NCBI GenBank assembly: GCA_015062015.1
Contig: SUVM01000003.1
Span: 1 to 43,445, forward strand
Direction of reading: 5' to 3'
Source: Akkermansiaceae bacterium
GTDB lineage: Bacteria; Verrucomicrobiota; Verrucomicrobiia; Verrucomicrobiales; Akkermansiaceae
Length of the DNA: 43,445 nt
Shown: piece by piece, positions 1 to 7,220 of the stretch
Position numbering within the stretch: the first letter of the stretch is position 1
Layout: every line of letters starts with the position of its first letter
Made by a program: the position numbers and the translations under genes
Notes under the pieces: generated by a model
Told to the model about the DNA's origin: nothing
Seen by the model: only the letters and a program-made list of their open reading frames with translations
The model's database searches: none

Positions 1-329
1 GAGAGTACGGCATCCACCTTGAGGGTGCCTTGTGCTGTTTCTGTGGTGGTTACTTGGGTGTCTGTGAGGTTGAGGTAGGAGATTTTTTCGAGCCGGGGTG
101 CGTAGTATTCCAAAACATCGATGGGCTGCACCGTGTGTGGGGTTGCCGTGGCATCCGTCGTGTTGGTAGAGGCGGCTGCGGATGGCTCTGTTGCTGTGTT
201 TTGCTCGCCTTGTTGGGTGCCTTGGGGAGCTGTTGCTGCGTCTGCGCCGGCGGAGTCTGTTTTGTCACAAGAGGCCAGCATGGATGCCGCAAGTGAGGTA
301 AGGGCAAGGTGAATCAGTTGCTGTTTCAT
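1..329 (-). CDS. Putative lipoprotein, 3' part outside window
   Basis: Reading from the ATG at 327-329 leftward gives an open frame of 109 codons that runs off the window edge, so the C-terminus is missing. The first 21 residues form a lipoprotein signal peptide: a short polar start, a hydrophobic core and a lipobox ending LASC with Cys21 as the predicted lipidation site. After it comes a low-complexity stretch rich in Ala, Thr, Gln and Ser (about residues 25-65), a typical flexible tether for an outer-membrane lipoprotein. Past residue 70 the protein becomes more ordered (VLEYYAPRLEKISYLNL). I do not recognise a domain in the visible part. It has its own promoter at 381-409 and a leader of about 45-50 bases, unlike most genes here. 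Confidence 0.75.
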   Translation of the reverse strand, partial: MKQQLIHLALTSLAASMLASCDKTDSAGADAATAPQGTQQGEQNTATEPSAAASTNTTDATATPHTVQPIDVLEYYAPRLEKISYLNLTDTQVTTTETAQGTLKVDAVL

Positions 330-380
330 AGCGATGTTCCGGGGTGTGTCTCTGCGCGGGGGGGGATTTGGCGTAGGGGT

Positions 381-409
381 ATTTTGCCTTATTTTGAAAG
401 AGTTGTCAA
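381..409 (-). promoter_or_regulatory. Sigma70-type promoter of the lipoprotein gene
   Basis: On the minus strand TTGACA (404-409) and CAAAAT (381-386) are separated by 17 bases. The ten bases just upstream of the -10 (CAAAATAAGG) are identical to those in the uppP promoter at 3587-3615. The transcript would carry a leader of roughly 45 bases containing a run of eight C (G8 on the plus strand at 358-365). Confidence 0.65.
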
Positions 410-438
410 GCTTCGGTTTGATATTGCAGCGGCGGGGC

Positions 439-1329
439 TTATTGTTTTTTTGTCTTACGGAAACTCCAGTCAGAAATGGCAGGTATGGAGGGGAACTCTA
501 CCGTGCCGAGACGGGCGCGCAGCAGGAACCACAATTTACGGAAGTTGTTGACGCTGTAGCGGCGCTCAAAGATGCGGTACTCGTCGTCTTGCATTTTGTT
601 GAGGATGTTGTGGTAGATGAGGCTCATGGCCTGCGCGGGGATGAGGGCGTTGCGGTCTTCCACCGGCAGTTTTTGGTAGTGCTCTTCGGCTTCTCCGAAG
701 AACTTTTCGGCCAGTGCGGCTTCGTATGCCAGCAGTTGGCGCACGCGATAGTTGTAGCGTTGGTTGCGAATGTCGTCGTGTGTGACGCCAAAGAGCTCCA
801 TATCCGCTTTCGGGAGGTAAAATCTGCCGTATTTGCGGCAGTCATCGGCTACGTCTCGGAGGATGTTAACAAGTTGCAGGGCGTAGCCCAAGGCAATGGC
901 ATATTGCCGCGCCCGGTCCGATGCCCCCATCACCTTGGCACTGGTTATGCCCACGCAAGAGGCCACTTTGTATGCGTAGGCCAGTAGGCCTTCTCGGGTT
1001 TCGGGCTGCACCGGCGATATGTCGCTGCGGCAGCCGTCTATCAGCTCCAACATCGGGGCGGGATCCAACTGTAATTTGGCGATAAGTTGCGCTACTTCGG
1101 TTTCGATGCCGGGTTGGGGCTCGGTTTGGGCGGTCACTATGTCTGCCCAACGGTTAAGGGCGCAGTGGCGCTCCTCGGCACTCATGCCCGGTTCGTCCAC
1201 AATGTCATCCACAATGCGGCAAAAGGCATAGAATTGTGCCATTTGCATACGTTTTTCGGGGGGCAAATCCAGCAGGGTGAAAGCGAGGTTGGATTTGGCG
1301 TTTTTGGTGATGGTATCTGCTTCGGACAT
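439..1329 (-). CDS. Squalene/phytoene synthase family protein (HpnC/HpnD-like)
   Basis: A trans-isoprenyl diphosphate synthase of the head-to-head type, 296 residues, about normal for the family. Both Asp-rich, Mg-diphosphate-binding motifs are visible: DDIVDE at residues 41-46 and NILRDVADD at about 155-163, followed by the family hallmark GRFYLP. Such enzymes join two farnesyl or geranylgeranyl diphosphates; in bacteria the common jobs are the first steps to squalene/hopanoids (HpnC, HpnD) or carotenoids. No partner (HpnE, Shc, CrtI) lies in the window, so the product is not settled. It follows lepB with a 44-base gap and is probably cotranscribed with it. No Shine-Dalgarno is visible. Confidence 0.85.
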   Translation of the reverse strand: MSEADTITKNAKSNLAFTLLDLPPEKRMQMAQFYAFCRIVDDIVDEPGMSAEERHCALNRWADIVTAQTEPQPGIETEVAQLIAKLQLDPAPMLELIDGCRSDISPVQPETREGLLAYAYKVASCVGITSAKVMGASDRARQYAIALGYALQLVNILRDVADDCRKYGRFYLPKADMELFGVTHDDIRNQRYNYRVRQLLAYEAALAEKFFGEAEEHYQKLPVEDRNALIPAQAMSLIYHNILNKMQDDEYRIFERRYSVNNFRKLWFLLRARLGTVEFPSIPAISDWSFRKTKKQ

Positions 1330-1373
1330 GGTGGTGAGGAGAAGGCGGCAGGTTGTTGCGGGAAAGGCGGTTT

Positions 1374-2642
1374 TTAATCAATAGTACCCCAGTGGTTGGT
1401 GAATGGCCAGAGGGTGAAGACGGCCGGGCCGAGTACGTTGAATTGATGCACGGTACCCCAGTAGCGAGAATCTTGCGAGTCGCCGGTGTTATCGCCTAAG
1501 GCGGCATATTCTCTTACATTAGGGTTATCGGGGGCGTTGCTGAGGTGGAGCGTTGGTTTGACTAAGCTGAATGCGAGTTTACTATACCCATGGAGCGCCG
1601 CAATGTCGATGAACGGGTCGCCGGTGGGTTTGGGGTTATCCGGGTAATGGTAGCCTTTGTCGTCGTAGGGGGCTTCGCCTTTTGCAACGCGGGTGATGGT
1701 GGCTTCTTGGGCAGGGGCTCCGTTGACGATGAGCTGCGGGGATTGGATTTCGAGCGTATCACCGGGGATGCCGCAGAGGCGTTTAATGTAGTGGCTGGCG
1801 TTGCTTTGGTCCGGCATTTCGGGGGCCATGTTGGTGTTGATGCCACGCGTGTCGAACACGAAAGTTTCTCCGCGCTCGGGTTTGCGGAAGTGGTAGGCCA
1901 TGCGGTTAACAATTACCATATCGCCGGCATCGATACGGGCGCAAATGAGTTTCTCGCCGGGTTGGAGTACTCTGCCCAATTTACCGTGTTTTTTGAGGTA
2001 TCTTGTCAGTTCTCCGCGCGCACAGGGGATGGTAACGGTGGTGCCATCCGTAAAGCGGATGACGGAGCGTGTGAAAATCATGAGGTACGGCTCCTGTTTA
2101 ATATCGTACTCTCCTTTTGGAGTGAGTGCGATGGCTTTGGGGCTGTCGATGGTGATGTCTACATACGAGCTGCCGAGGGTGATGGCATCCATCCACCGCT
2201 TGGGGGCAGAGGGGATTTGCCCGTCCTCTAACGGGTGGATGATGATGCCGTTGAGAGACGGCTGCATGGAGCCGGTGGGGATGCGGAAGGGTTGGAAGTA
2301 GTATGTGCGGATGCCTAAAAAGACAACCATGATGACGAAAAAGGATTCTACGAGCTCCAGCCCGCTGTTGCGTTGAAAGCCCTGAAGCCCCTCACCCATG
2401 CTTTTGGCTTTATCGGTAAGCTTTTTGATTTGTTCTTTATCCCATACCAACAAGGCGGCTTTAAGCTCTTCTACTAAGTGGGTTATTTGCTCTGCGCGCT
2501 CGGTGGTTAAGGATTTTTTGTTGTAGTTGTAATAACGTTGCAAGGCGGCGCGTGCCTCGTTACCACGGCGGCGCCAGCCGGGGGTAAACCAAGCCAAAAT
2601 GGAATCTGCGATAAAGTTGAGAGGCTTCAGTAGATAATACAT
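1374..2642 (-). CDS. lepB: Signal peptidase I, enlarged
   Basis: Type I signal peptidase, which cleaves signal peptides of exported proteins at the outer face of the inner membrane. The S26 family boxes are present: RIPTGSMQPSL with nucleophile Ser125, GDMVIVNR (about 240-247), YIKRLCGIPGD with general-base Lys287, and box E as GDNTGDSQDSRYWG near the end. A single membrane segment lies at about 99-116. At 422 residues it is longer than the common 200-330. The extra length is an N-terminal charged helical region of about 95 residues and an insertion of about 100 residues between the Ser and Lys boxes. A perfect inverted repeat (2636-2654) straddles its start codon. The squalene-synthase-like gene follows downstream. 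Confidence 0.93.
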   Translation of the reverse strand: MYYLLKPLNFIADSILAWFTPGWRRRGNEARAALQRYYNYNKKSLTTERAEQITHLVEELKAALLVWDKEQIKKLTDKAKSMGEGLQGFQRNSGLELVESFFVIMVVFLGIRTYYFQPFRIPTGSMQPSLNGIIIHPLEDGQIPSAPKRWMDAITLGSSYVDITIDSPKAIALTPKGEYDIKQEPYLMIFTRSVIRFTDGTTVTIPCARGELTRYLKKHGKLGRVLQPGEKLICARIDAGDMVIVNRMAYHFRKPERGETFVFDTRGINTNMAPEMPDQSNASHYIKRLCGIPGDTLEIQSPQLIVNGAPAQEATITRVAKGEAPYDDKGYHYPDNPKPTGDPFIDIAALHGYSKLAFSLVKPTLHLSNAPDNPNVREYAALGDNTGDSQDSRYWGTVHQFNVLGPAVFTLWPFTNHWGTID

Positions 2643-2654
2643 GCTGCATGTATT
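2636..2654. repeat. Perfect 9-1-9 inverted repeat over the lepB start codon
   Basis: AATACATGC (2636-2644), a central T, then GCATGTATT (2646-2654). The arms are perfectly complementary. The repeat covers the lepB ATG (2640-2642) and overlaps the end of the candidate -10 hexamer at 2652-2657. It could be an operator, or, in a short-leader mRNA, a 5'-terminal hairpin masking the start codon. Function is inferred only from position. Confidence 0.6.
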
Positions 2655-2657
2655 TTA
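2652..2657 (-). promoter_or_regulatory. Candidate -10 element of lepB
   Basis: TAAAAT on the minus strand ends nine bases before the lepB ATG, fitting the short -10-to-start spacing seen at other genes here. No convincing -35 is visible at 16-18 bases, so support is weak. Confidence 0.35.
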
Positions 2658-2715
2658 CTACATCTGCCGCGAATGAAAAGCACAAAATCCGCCATAGAAC
2701 GCGATTTTGGCTGTA

Positions 2716-3576
2716 TTAATTGAATTTGAAGTCGGCAAAGAGAATGAGTGCCAGCATGACGAGGGCTGCCGCTAAGCGATACCAGCCGAAAATGGCCAAG
2801 CTGTGCCTGTTGAGGTAGCCTACCATCCACTTGACGGCGATGACGGAGCTGAGCCATGCAGTAAAGGTACCAACAATAATGGGCCACCAGCCGAATGCTG
2901 CCACCATTTCGCCGCCGTGTTTGCAGGCATCGTACACGGTGGCCCCGCCTAATGTGATGAGACCGAGCAGGAAGCTGAACTCTACTGCTGCGGCTATGCT
3001 TAAGCCGGTGCAAAGACCGCCCAGCATGGTCATAAGGCTGCGGCTTACACCCGGGCACATGGCAATACATTGCATCAGCCCCACCGTGAGGGCATTTTTG
3101 TAGGTGAGCTCCTCTAATGCTTTGCCTTGCCCTTTGATGCCTTTTTTCTTTTGAGCGCGTACATAGAGAAGAATAACGAGTCCGCCTAATGCCCAAGTGA
3201 GGGTGACAACGGGTGCATCAAAGAGGTAGTGTTTGATGAGGTCGTCAAAAATCAGCCCCAATACCACTGCCGGGATGAATGCGATGAGCATGTTGAGCAG
3301 CAGGCGCAGCCCGTTGGGCAGGGGGTGTTGCGCGCGCTCTTTGTCTGCCAACCATGTAAGGGAGTCTTTGGCCATGCCTTTAACACGCTGAAAGTAGATA
3401 CCCAGCACCGCGAGAATTGCTCCGCTTTGAATGCAAATATCGAACGCCTTTTGTGCATCAGTGTTTTGCATGCCCAGCAGGAAACGCGTGATGATGAGGT
3501 GCCCGGTCGAGCTCACCGGCAGGTATTCCGTTAACCCTTCGACTATTCCCAGTATGATGGCATCAAATATTTGCAT
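2716..3576 (-). CDS. uppP: Undecaprenyl-diphosphate phosphatase
   Basis: Integral membrane phosphatase (BacA family) that converts undecaprenyl diphosphate to the monophosphate, recycling the lipid carrier of peptidoglycan and other envelope polymers. Diagnostic motifs are EGLTEYLPVSSTGH at residues 13-26 and PGVSRS at about 175-180; the rest is hydrophobic with about eight membrane helices. I place the start at the ATG at 3574-3576 (286 residues) rather than the in-frame ATG at 3583-3585. The -10 hexamer of a good promoter ends one base before the upstream ATG, so that codon would not be in the mRNA. The protein also begins as UppP usually does (MQIFDAIILG). Confidence 0.95.
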   Translation of the reverse strand: MQIFDAIILGIVEGLTEYLPVSSTGHLIITRFLLGMQNTDAQKAFDICIQSGAILAVLGIYFQRVKGMAKDSLTWLADKERAQHPLPNGLRLLLNMLIAFIPAVVLGLIFDDLIKHYLFDAPVVTLTWALGGLVILLYVRAQKKKGIKGQGKALEELTYKNALTVGLMQCIAMCPGVSRSLMTMLGGLCTGLSIAAAVEFSFLLGLITLGGATVYDACKHGGEMVAAFGWWPIIVGTFTAWLSSVIAVKWMVGYLNRHSLAIFGWYRLAAALVMLALILFADFKFN

Positions 3577-3586
3577 GGCGGGCATC

Positions 3587-3615
3587 TCTGTACCTTATTT
3601 TGTTAAAAAGGTCAA
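3587..3615 (-). promoter_or_regulatory. Promoter of uppP
   Basis: TTGACC (3610-3615) and TACAGA (3587-3592), 17-base spacer. The -10 ends exactly ten bases before the ATG at 3576, predicting a leader of only a few bases. The spacer end CAAAATAAGG is shared with the promoter at 381-409. Confidence 0.65.
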
Positions 3616-3664
3616 TCATAAAACGCAAAATATGACATTTGCCGCCCAAAAGTAAAAAAAATGA

Positions 3665-3693
3665 TTGAACAAGCAGCCCAAATATGGTAAAGA
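3665..3693 (+). promoter_or_regulatory. Candidate promoter of the pseudopilin cassette
   Basis: TTGAAC (3665-3670), 17-base spacer, TAAAGA (3688-3693). The leader to the ATG at 3733 would be about 33 bases and has no Shine-Dalgarno. Confidence 0.45.
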
Positions 3694-3732
3694 TAGTCCC
3701 AGTATAGAGTATACCGCCTCCTTTCTCCGTTT

Positions 3733-4584
3733 ATGAAAATCGCCTTCAAAAAAGCTGCTGCCGGTTTTACCTTGGTGGAACTGTTGGTAGTGATTGCTAT
3801 TATCGGTATTTTAATGTCCTTGGGTGCCAATGTATTGCAGGACCCGGGGCGCTCTAAGAACGTGACTGCCGGTGTGCAGGTGTTGCAGAATATGATTCAG
3901 GAGGCTCGCGCCACTGCCATTGGTAACGATACTTGTGCGCGTGTTGTGATTGCTTGTGATGAGGCGGATGATTCTCCCGATTCGTTCCACCTGCGTTATA
4001 TGACCGTGCAGGTGTATAAGCGAGACGAAAATGAAAACAAAGAGTACGACGGCACGGATACCGAGCGTGTGGGTGAGTGGAAATCCACCTCCAGCGGTAC
4101 CTTCCTGCCGGCGGATGTGTTTTTCTCCCCCACATACAGCACGCAGTTGCAGTGGGAGGGCGGCAGCGATGTGCCCCTGGAGCAAACGCAAACTCGTTTG
4201 GCCGGCTATGGCGAGGCCGATGTGTATTACATAGAGTTTGATGAAAAAGGGCGTTTTGTGACACCGGACACAAAGCCCGGCGAGCCGGCGCGTGCACGCC
4301 GTTTGGTGCTCATTTGCGGTTATCGAGACAATGGCAGTGGCTCCGTAGATGGTGTGTTGCCGTCCGAGACGGATCCGGAGCACGGAAACCGCCCCAAGGA
4401 GGCCGGCGGTATCGTGTTGTGGCCTTCCGGCAACATCAGCCCCATGAAAACCGCTGCGCAGGTGTATGATGAAGAGTTGTTCAAATCCTCCGGCTCGTCT
4501 CGCAAAAAGGCTTCTTCCAAAAAGAATAAACAGCAGAAGAAAGGCGGCAAATCCGGCAAAAAAAAGGATAACAGCAAAAAATAA
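3733..4584 (+). CDS. Type II secretion-like pseudopilin, Verru_Chthon cassette D-like, with basic tail
   Basis: The N-terminus is a class III (prepilin) signal: a basic leader ending in Gly11, then FTLVELLVVIAIIGI with Glu at mature position +5. Prepilin peptidase would cut after Gly11. The following region (LQNMIQEARATAIGNDT) resembles the GspH-like/Verru_Chthon cassette D family, from memory. The 283-residue protein ends in an unusual tail of about 33 residues almost wholly Lys, Ser, Gly and Gln (from about residue 250), giving a strongly positive C-terminus outside the membrane. It is first of three pseudopilin genes with gaps of 42 and 36 bases, probably one operon. The larger cassette A protein is not present. 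Confidence 0.8.
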   Translation: MKIAFKKAAAGFTLVELLVVIAIIGILMSLGANVLQDPGRSKNVTAGVQVLQNMIQEARATAIGNDTCARVVIACDEADDSPDSFHLRYMTVQVYKRDENENKEYDGTDTERVGEWKSTSSGTFLPADVFFSPTYSTQLQWEGGSDVPLEQTQTRLAGYGEADVYYIEFDEKGRFVTPDTKPGEPARARRLVLICGYRDNGSGSVDGVLPSETDPEHGNRPKEAGGIVLWPSGNISPMKTAAQVYDEELFKSSGSSRKKASSKKNKQQKKGGKSGKKKDNSKK

Positions 4585-4626
4585 CCAGCCGCTTCTCGTT
4601 ATTCGCGGAGCATTTTCTCTACTATT

Positions 4627-5367
4627 ATGAAATACCGTAACAATAAACGTTGCCTTTTTGGCTTCACGTTAATGGAGACCCTTTTGGCACTTGCATTGGT
4701 GTCTACCTTAGTGTCTATCTTCTTAGTTGTGTTTGTGCCGGCGCGCGGCATGGTGCAGTCTGCCTTGGCTAAGCAGGATACGGACCGCCTGGTCGGTGTG
4801 TTGCGTGGGGAGTTCAAAACGATTCGCAACGACGAGCGCACCACCGGCAAGTCCTCCGCAACCAAATATGCCTCTGCGTTTGATAAGGCTTTTTATTGGA
4901 TTAAGAAAACCGGTAAACCGGAATCTGCCATTTTGATTTATTCTTACCGCGAGGATTTGTCTCAGAAGCCGCGTAAAGATGGCACCCGCAAACCCATCCC
5001 CGCCTATGAGAGCATACCCGGTGAGACCTCTCACCTTATCACCATTGCCTGCCCTGTGGATGACCCCATCCACGAGGATGAGCTGCGAGATGCCGTGGGC
5101 CCGGTGTATTTGGTGCGTTTGACTATGCAGGAGTACAAGGGCGACAAGTGGGAGCGCGTCTCCAAGCCCGGCGACATTGCAGGAGCCGGCTCCCCGGCAG
5201 AATATTTGGCTAAGTGCGACAAGAACCCGGCCGGCGGAGCGGCACTGTTGTTTGTGGCGGATTTCTTCCTCTTGCAGTCTTCGGATGCCCGGCTTCTGGC
5301 GGGCAAAAAATGGTCCGACATGGGTAAGCCTATTTTCTCTGCCAACATGTCTGTTTCTAACAATTGA
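4627..5367 (+). CDS. Pseudopilin, Verru_Chthon cassette B-like
   Basis: Begins with a prepilin signal: Gly12 as cleavage site, then FTLMETLLALALVSTLVS with Glu at +5 (Glu17). The remainder (246 residues in total) has a short coiled helix (AKQDTDRLVGVLRGEF) then a globular part with no recognised domain. It sits between two other pseudopilins in the same orientation, which fits a minor pseudopilin of one assembly. The match to cassette protein B (a 'FSLVEV...' start and a helix ending in an 'L..EF' element) is from memory. Confidence 0.75.
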   Translation: MKYRNNKRCLFGFTLMETLLALALVSTLVSIFLVVFVPARGMVQSALAKQDTDRLVGVLRGEFKTIRNDERTTGKSSATKYASAFDKAFYWIKKTGKPESAILIYSYREDLSQKPRKDGTRKPIPAYESIPGETSHLITIACPVDDPIHEDELRDAVGPVYLVRLTMQEYKGDKWERVSKPGDIAGAGSPAEYLAKCDKNPAGGAALLFVADFFLLQSSDARLLAGKKWSDMGKPIFSANMSVSNN

Positions 5368-5403
5368 TAAGATTATTCTGAGCTGATAATAGCAAATACA
5401 TAT

Positions 5404-6468
5404 ATGAAACCGGCCCGAAAGATTGTGCGTAAAGGCTTCACGCTGGTGGAGCTGTTGGTAGCTATGGCAATTACGGCTATCATCGTTGGCGTGATATTAA
5501 AGTTAACTATCACCGGTGTATCCCTGTGGAAGTCCGTTAATGACGATGTTACAACCGCTTCTTCCGCCCGTATAGCCTTGCAGACGTTGGCATCGGATTT
5601 GGAGTCGTACCAAATGAAATCCGGCCCCAATGAGTACGAGTGGTTTGTGGCATGCAAGGATTCCGATGCCGAGAAGGCTGTTTCTAAGGGTAAGAAGAAG
5701 AATAGACAAAAGCCCGAGGCCTTAGCCTATGTGCCCGAGTCGTCTCGCGTGGTTTTCTTCTCTTGCGCACCGGACCGCAACCCTGCCGTATCCAGCGACC
5801 CGGTTTCCCGCAAAGGCTACCGTGTGGATTTGTCCACCTCTCAAGATGCAAACGACGAGCCCTACCGTGGCGATGTGAGCGTGATTGGTTATCGTTTGGA
5901 GTATAAGGATCACATCCTCAACAAATCTGCCAGCGATGAGGCAGAGGGCGTGTTCCCCGTATTTGCATTGTATCGCCATGTGGTATCCCCCAGCCGTACA
6001 TACGAGAAGGCCATGTTGCAGGAGAACCTGTACCGTGCATTCTTGCAGTTGGCCGACGATGCCGAGCAGGACATCATCTGCGATAACGTGGTGGAGATGA
6101 ACTTGTCCGTTAACATTGAGTACATGGAATCCGAACCCAAGAAAGGCAAACAGGCCCAGAAGCGCTTGGAAACGGTTACGGTCATCACCACCTCCGGCGG
6201 TGCTAAAGATGACGATAAGAAACGCGCCTCGTTTAAGGAGAACGAAGTGAAGGTGAAAGGTAATGATGTGTTGGCGAACGGTAAGGTATATGCCGGCGGG
6301 CGCATCGTTTCCGCCAACATCTCCGTAACCGTGCTCACGGAAGAGGGTGTGGCACTGGTGGAGAATATGCGTAAAGGCTTGGTGCCCATTCCCCCGCCTC
6401 CGGTTGAGTTCTTTGCCCGTTACTCTCGCCAGTTCTCCACCTCTGTGGCTTTGCCGCGCCCGTTCTGA
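5404..6468 (+). CDS. Pseudopilin, GspJ/Verru_Chthon cassette C-like
   Basis: Prepilin signal with Gly11, then FTLVELLVAMAITAIIVGV, Glu at +5. The next segment (TGVSLWKSVNDD...ARIALQTLASDLESYQ) is the pattern of GspJ-type minor pseudopilins and of cassette protein C, with the conserved Trp about 26 residues after the cleavage site. Length is 354. Lysine-rich patches occur at about residues 97-106 and 240-250, echoing the basic tail of the first pseudopilin. Last gene of the cassette; the next gene starts nine bases after its stop. No prepilin peptidase, secretin or platform protein is in the window; the ATPases at 20433-22942 are candidate partners. Confidence 0.78.
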   Translation: MKPARKIVRKGFTLVELLVAMAITAIIVGVILKLTITGVSLWKSVNDDVTTASSARIALQTLASDLESYQMKSGPNEYEWFVACKDSDAEKAVSKGKKKNRQKPEALAYVPESSRVVFFSCAPDRNPAVSSDPVSRKGYRVDLSTSQDANDEPYRGDVSVIGYRLEYKDHILNKSASDEAEGVFPVFALYRHVVSPSRTYEKAMLQENLYRAFLQLADDAEQDIICDNVVEMNLSVNIEYMESEPKKGKQAQKRLETVTVITTSGGAKDDDKKRASFKENEVKVKGNDVLANGKVYAGGRIVSANISVTVLTEEGVALVENMRKGLVPIPPPPVEFFARYSRQFSTSVALPRPF

Positions 6469-6476
6469 TTCGCGTT

Positions 6477-7220
6477 ATGATGGATTTTGGTATGCAACAG
6501 CAGGATGCGGCAGCATTGTTGCCGCAAAGTATCCGCCTCTGGTGCGACCCCATTGCCCGTGGTGGTTATGAAAACATGGCTGCGGACGAGCTGCTGAGCC
6601 GCCGCCCCGAGGCGTGGCTGCGTATATACGGTTGGGCACGCCCGGCTGTGAGCTTTGGCTATTTCGATTCCACGCCCGTGGCGGCCGCCATTTTTCCGGG
6701 CGAGGGGATTGAGTACATCCGGCGTTGGACCGGTGGCGGCATAGTGGACCACCGCAAGGGCTACACTTATACCGTTACCTTGCCGGCGCGGGACGGCATC
6801 ATTTATCCCCCGGCAGATAAGTTGTATAAGTGGATACATGGGGCTTTGGCACAAGCCTTACAGCAATGCGGTGTAGAATGCACCTTGTTGGTGGAAGATG
6901 CGCCGGATGGTGGCCGCGCCTGTTGGGCAAGCCCCGTGGCAAGCGATATTGTGGACCCCGCCGGTAACAAATTGGCCGGTGCAGGCCAGCGCCGCTATAG
7001 GGGGGCAGTATTGCACCAGGGCTTAATACAGGAGTGCGAGCCAAGTGCCGGTTGGCCCCGGTTGTTAGCGCAGTATTTGGCTCCGCAAGTGGAAATAGTG
7101 CAGGGCGAGGAGCCCTACCCCGGCTTTGCGGATGAGTTGCAGGAGCTGTGCCGCAGCAAGTATTGCACCGAGGCATGGAATGACGAAACCCGAGGCCGCA
7201 GAAAGCCCGGCCACTCATGA
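6477..7220 (+). CDS. Lipoate/octanoate-protein ligase family protein
   Basis: Member of the BPL/LplA/LipB fold family, which attach lipoyl or octanoyl groups to carrier lysines of 2-oxoacid dehydrogenases and GcvH. The family signature RRWTGGGIVDH is at residues 82-92 and the ligand-binding Lys165 sits in GNKLAGAGQRR. Cys149 (in RACWASP) lies where LipM-type octanoyltransferases carry an acyl-accepting cysteine, so octanoyl transfer is as likely as ATP-dependent lipoate ligation. Length is 247, shorter than full LplA because the C-terminal accessory domain is absent. The start could instead be Met6. Its stop overlaps the next start by four bases (ATGA), indicating translational coupling. Confidence 0.75.
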   Translation: MMDFGMQQQDAAALLPQSIRLWCDPIARGGYENMAADELLSRRPEAWLRIYGWARPAVSFGYFDSTPVAAAIFPGEGIEYIRRWTGGGIVDHRKGYTYTVTLPARDGIIYPPADKLYKWIHGALAQALQQCGVECTLLVEDAPDGGRACWASPVASDIVDPAGNKLAGAGQRRYRGAVLHQGLIQECEPSAGWPRLLAQYLAPQVEIVQGEEPYPGFADELQELCRSKYCTEAWNDETRGRRKPGHS

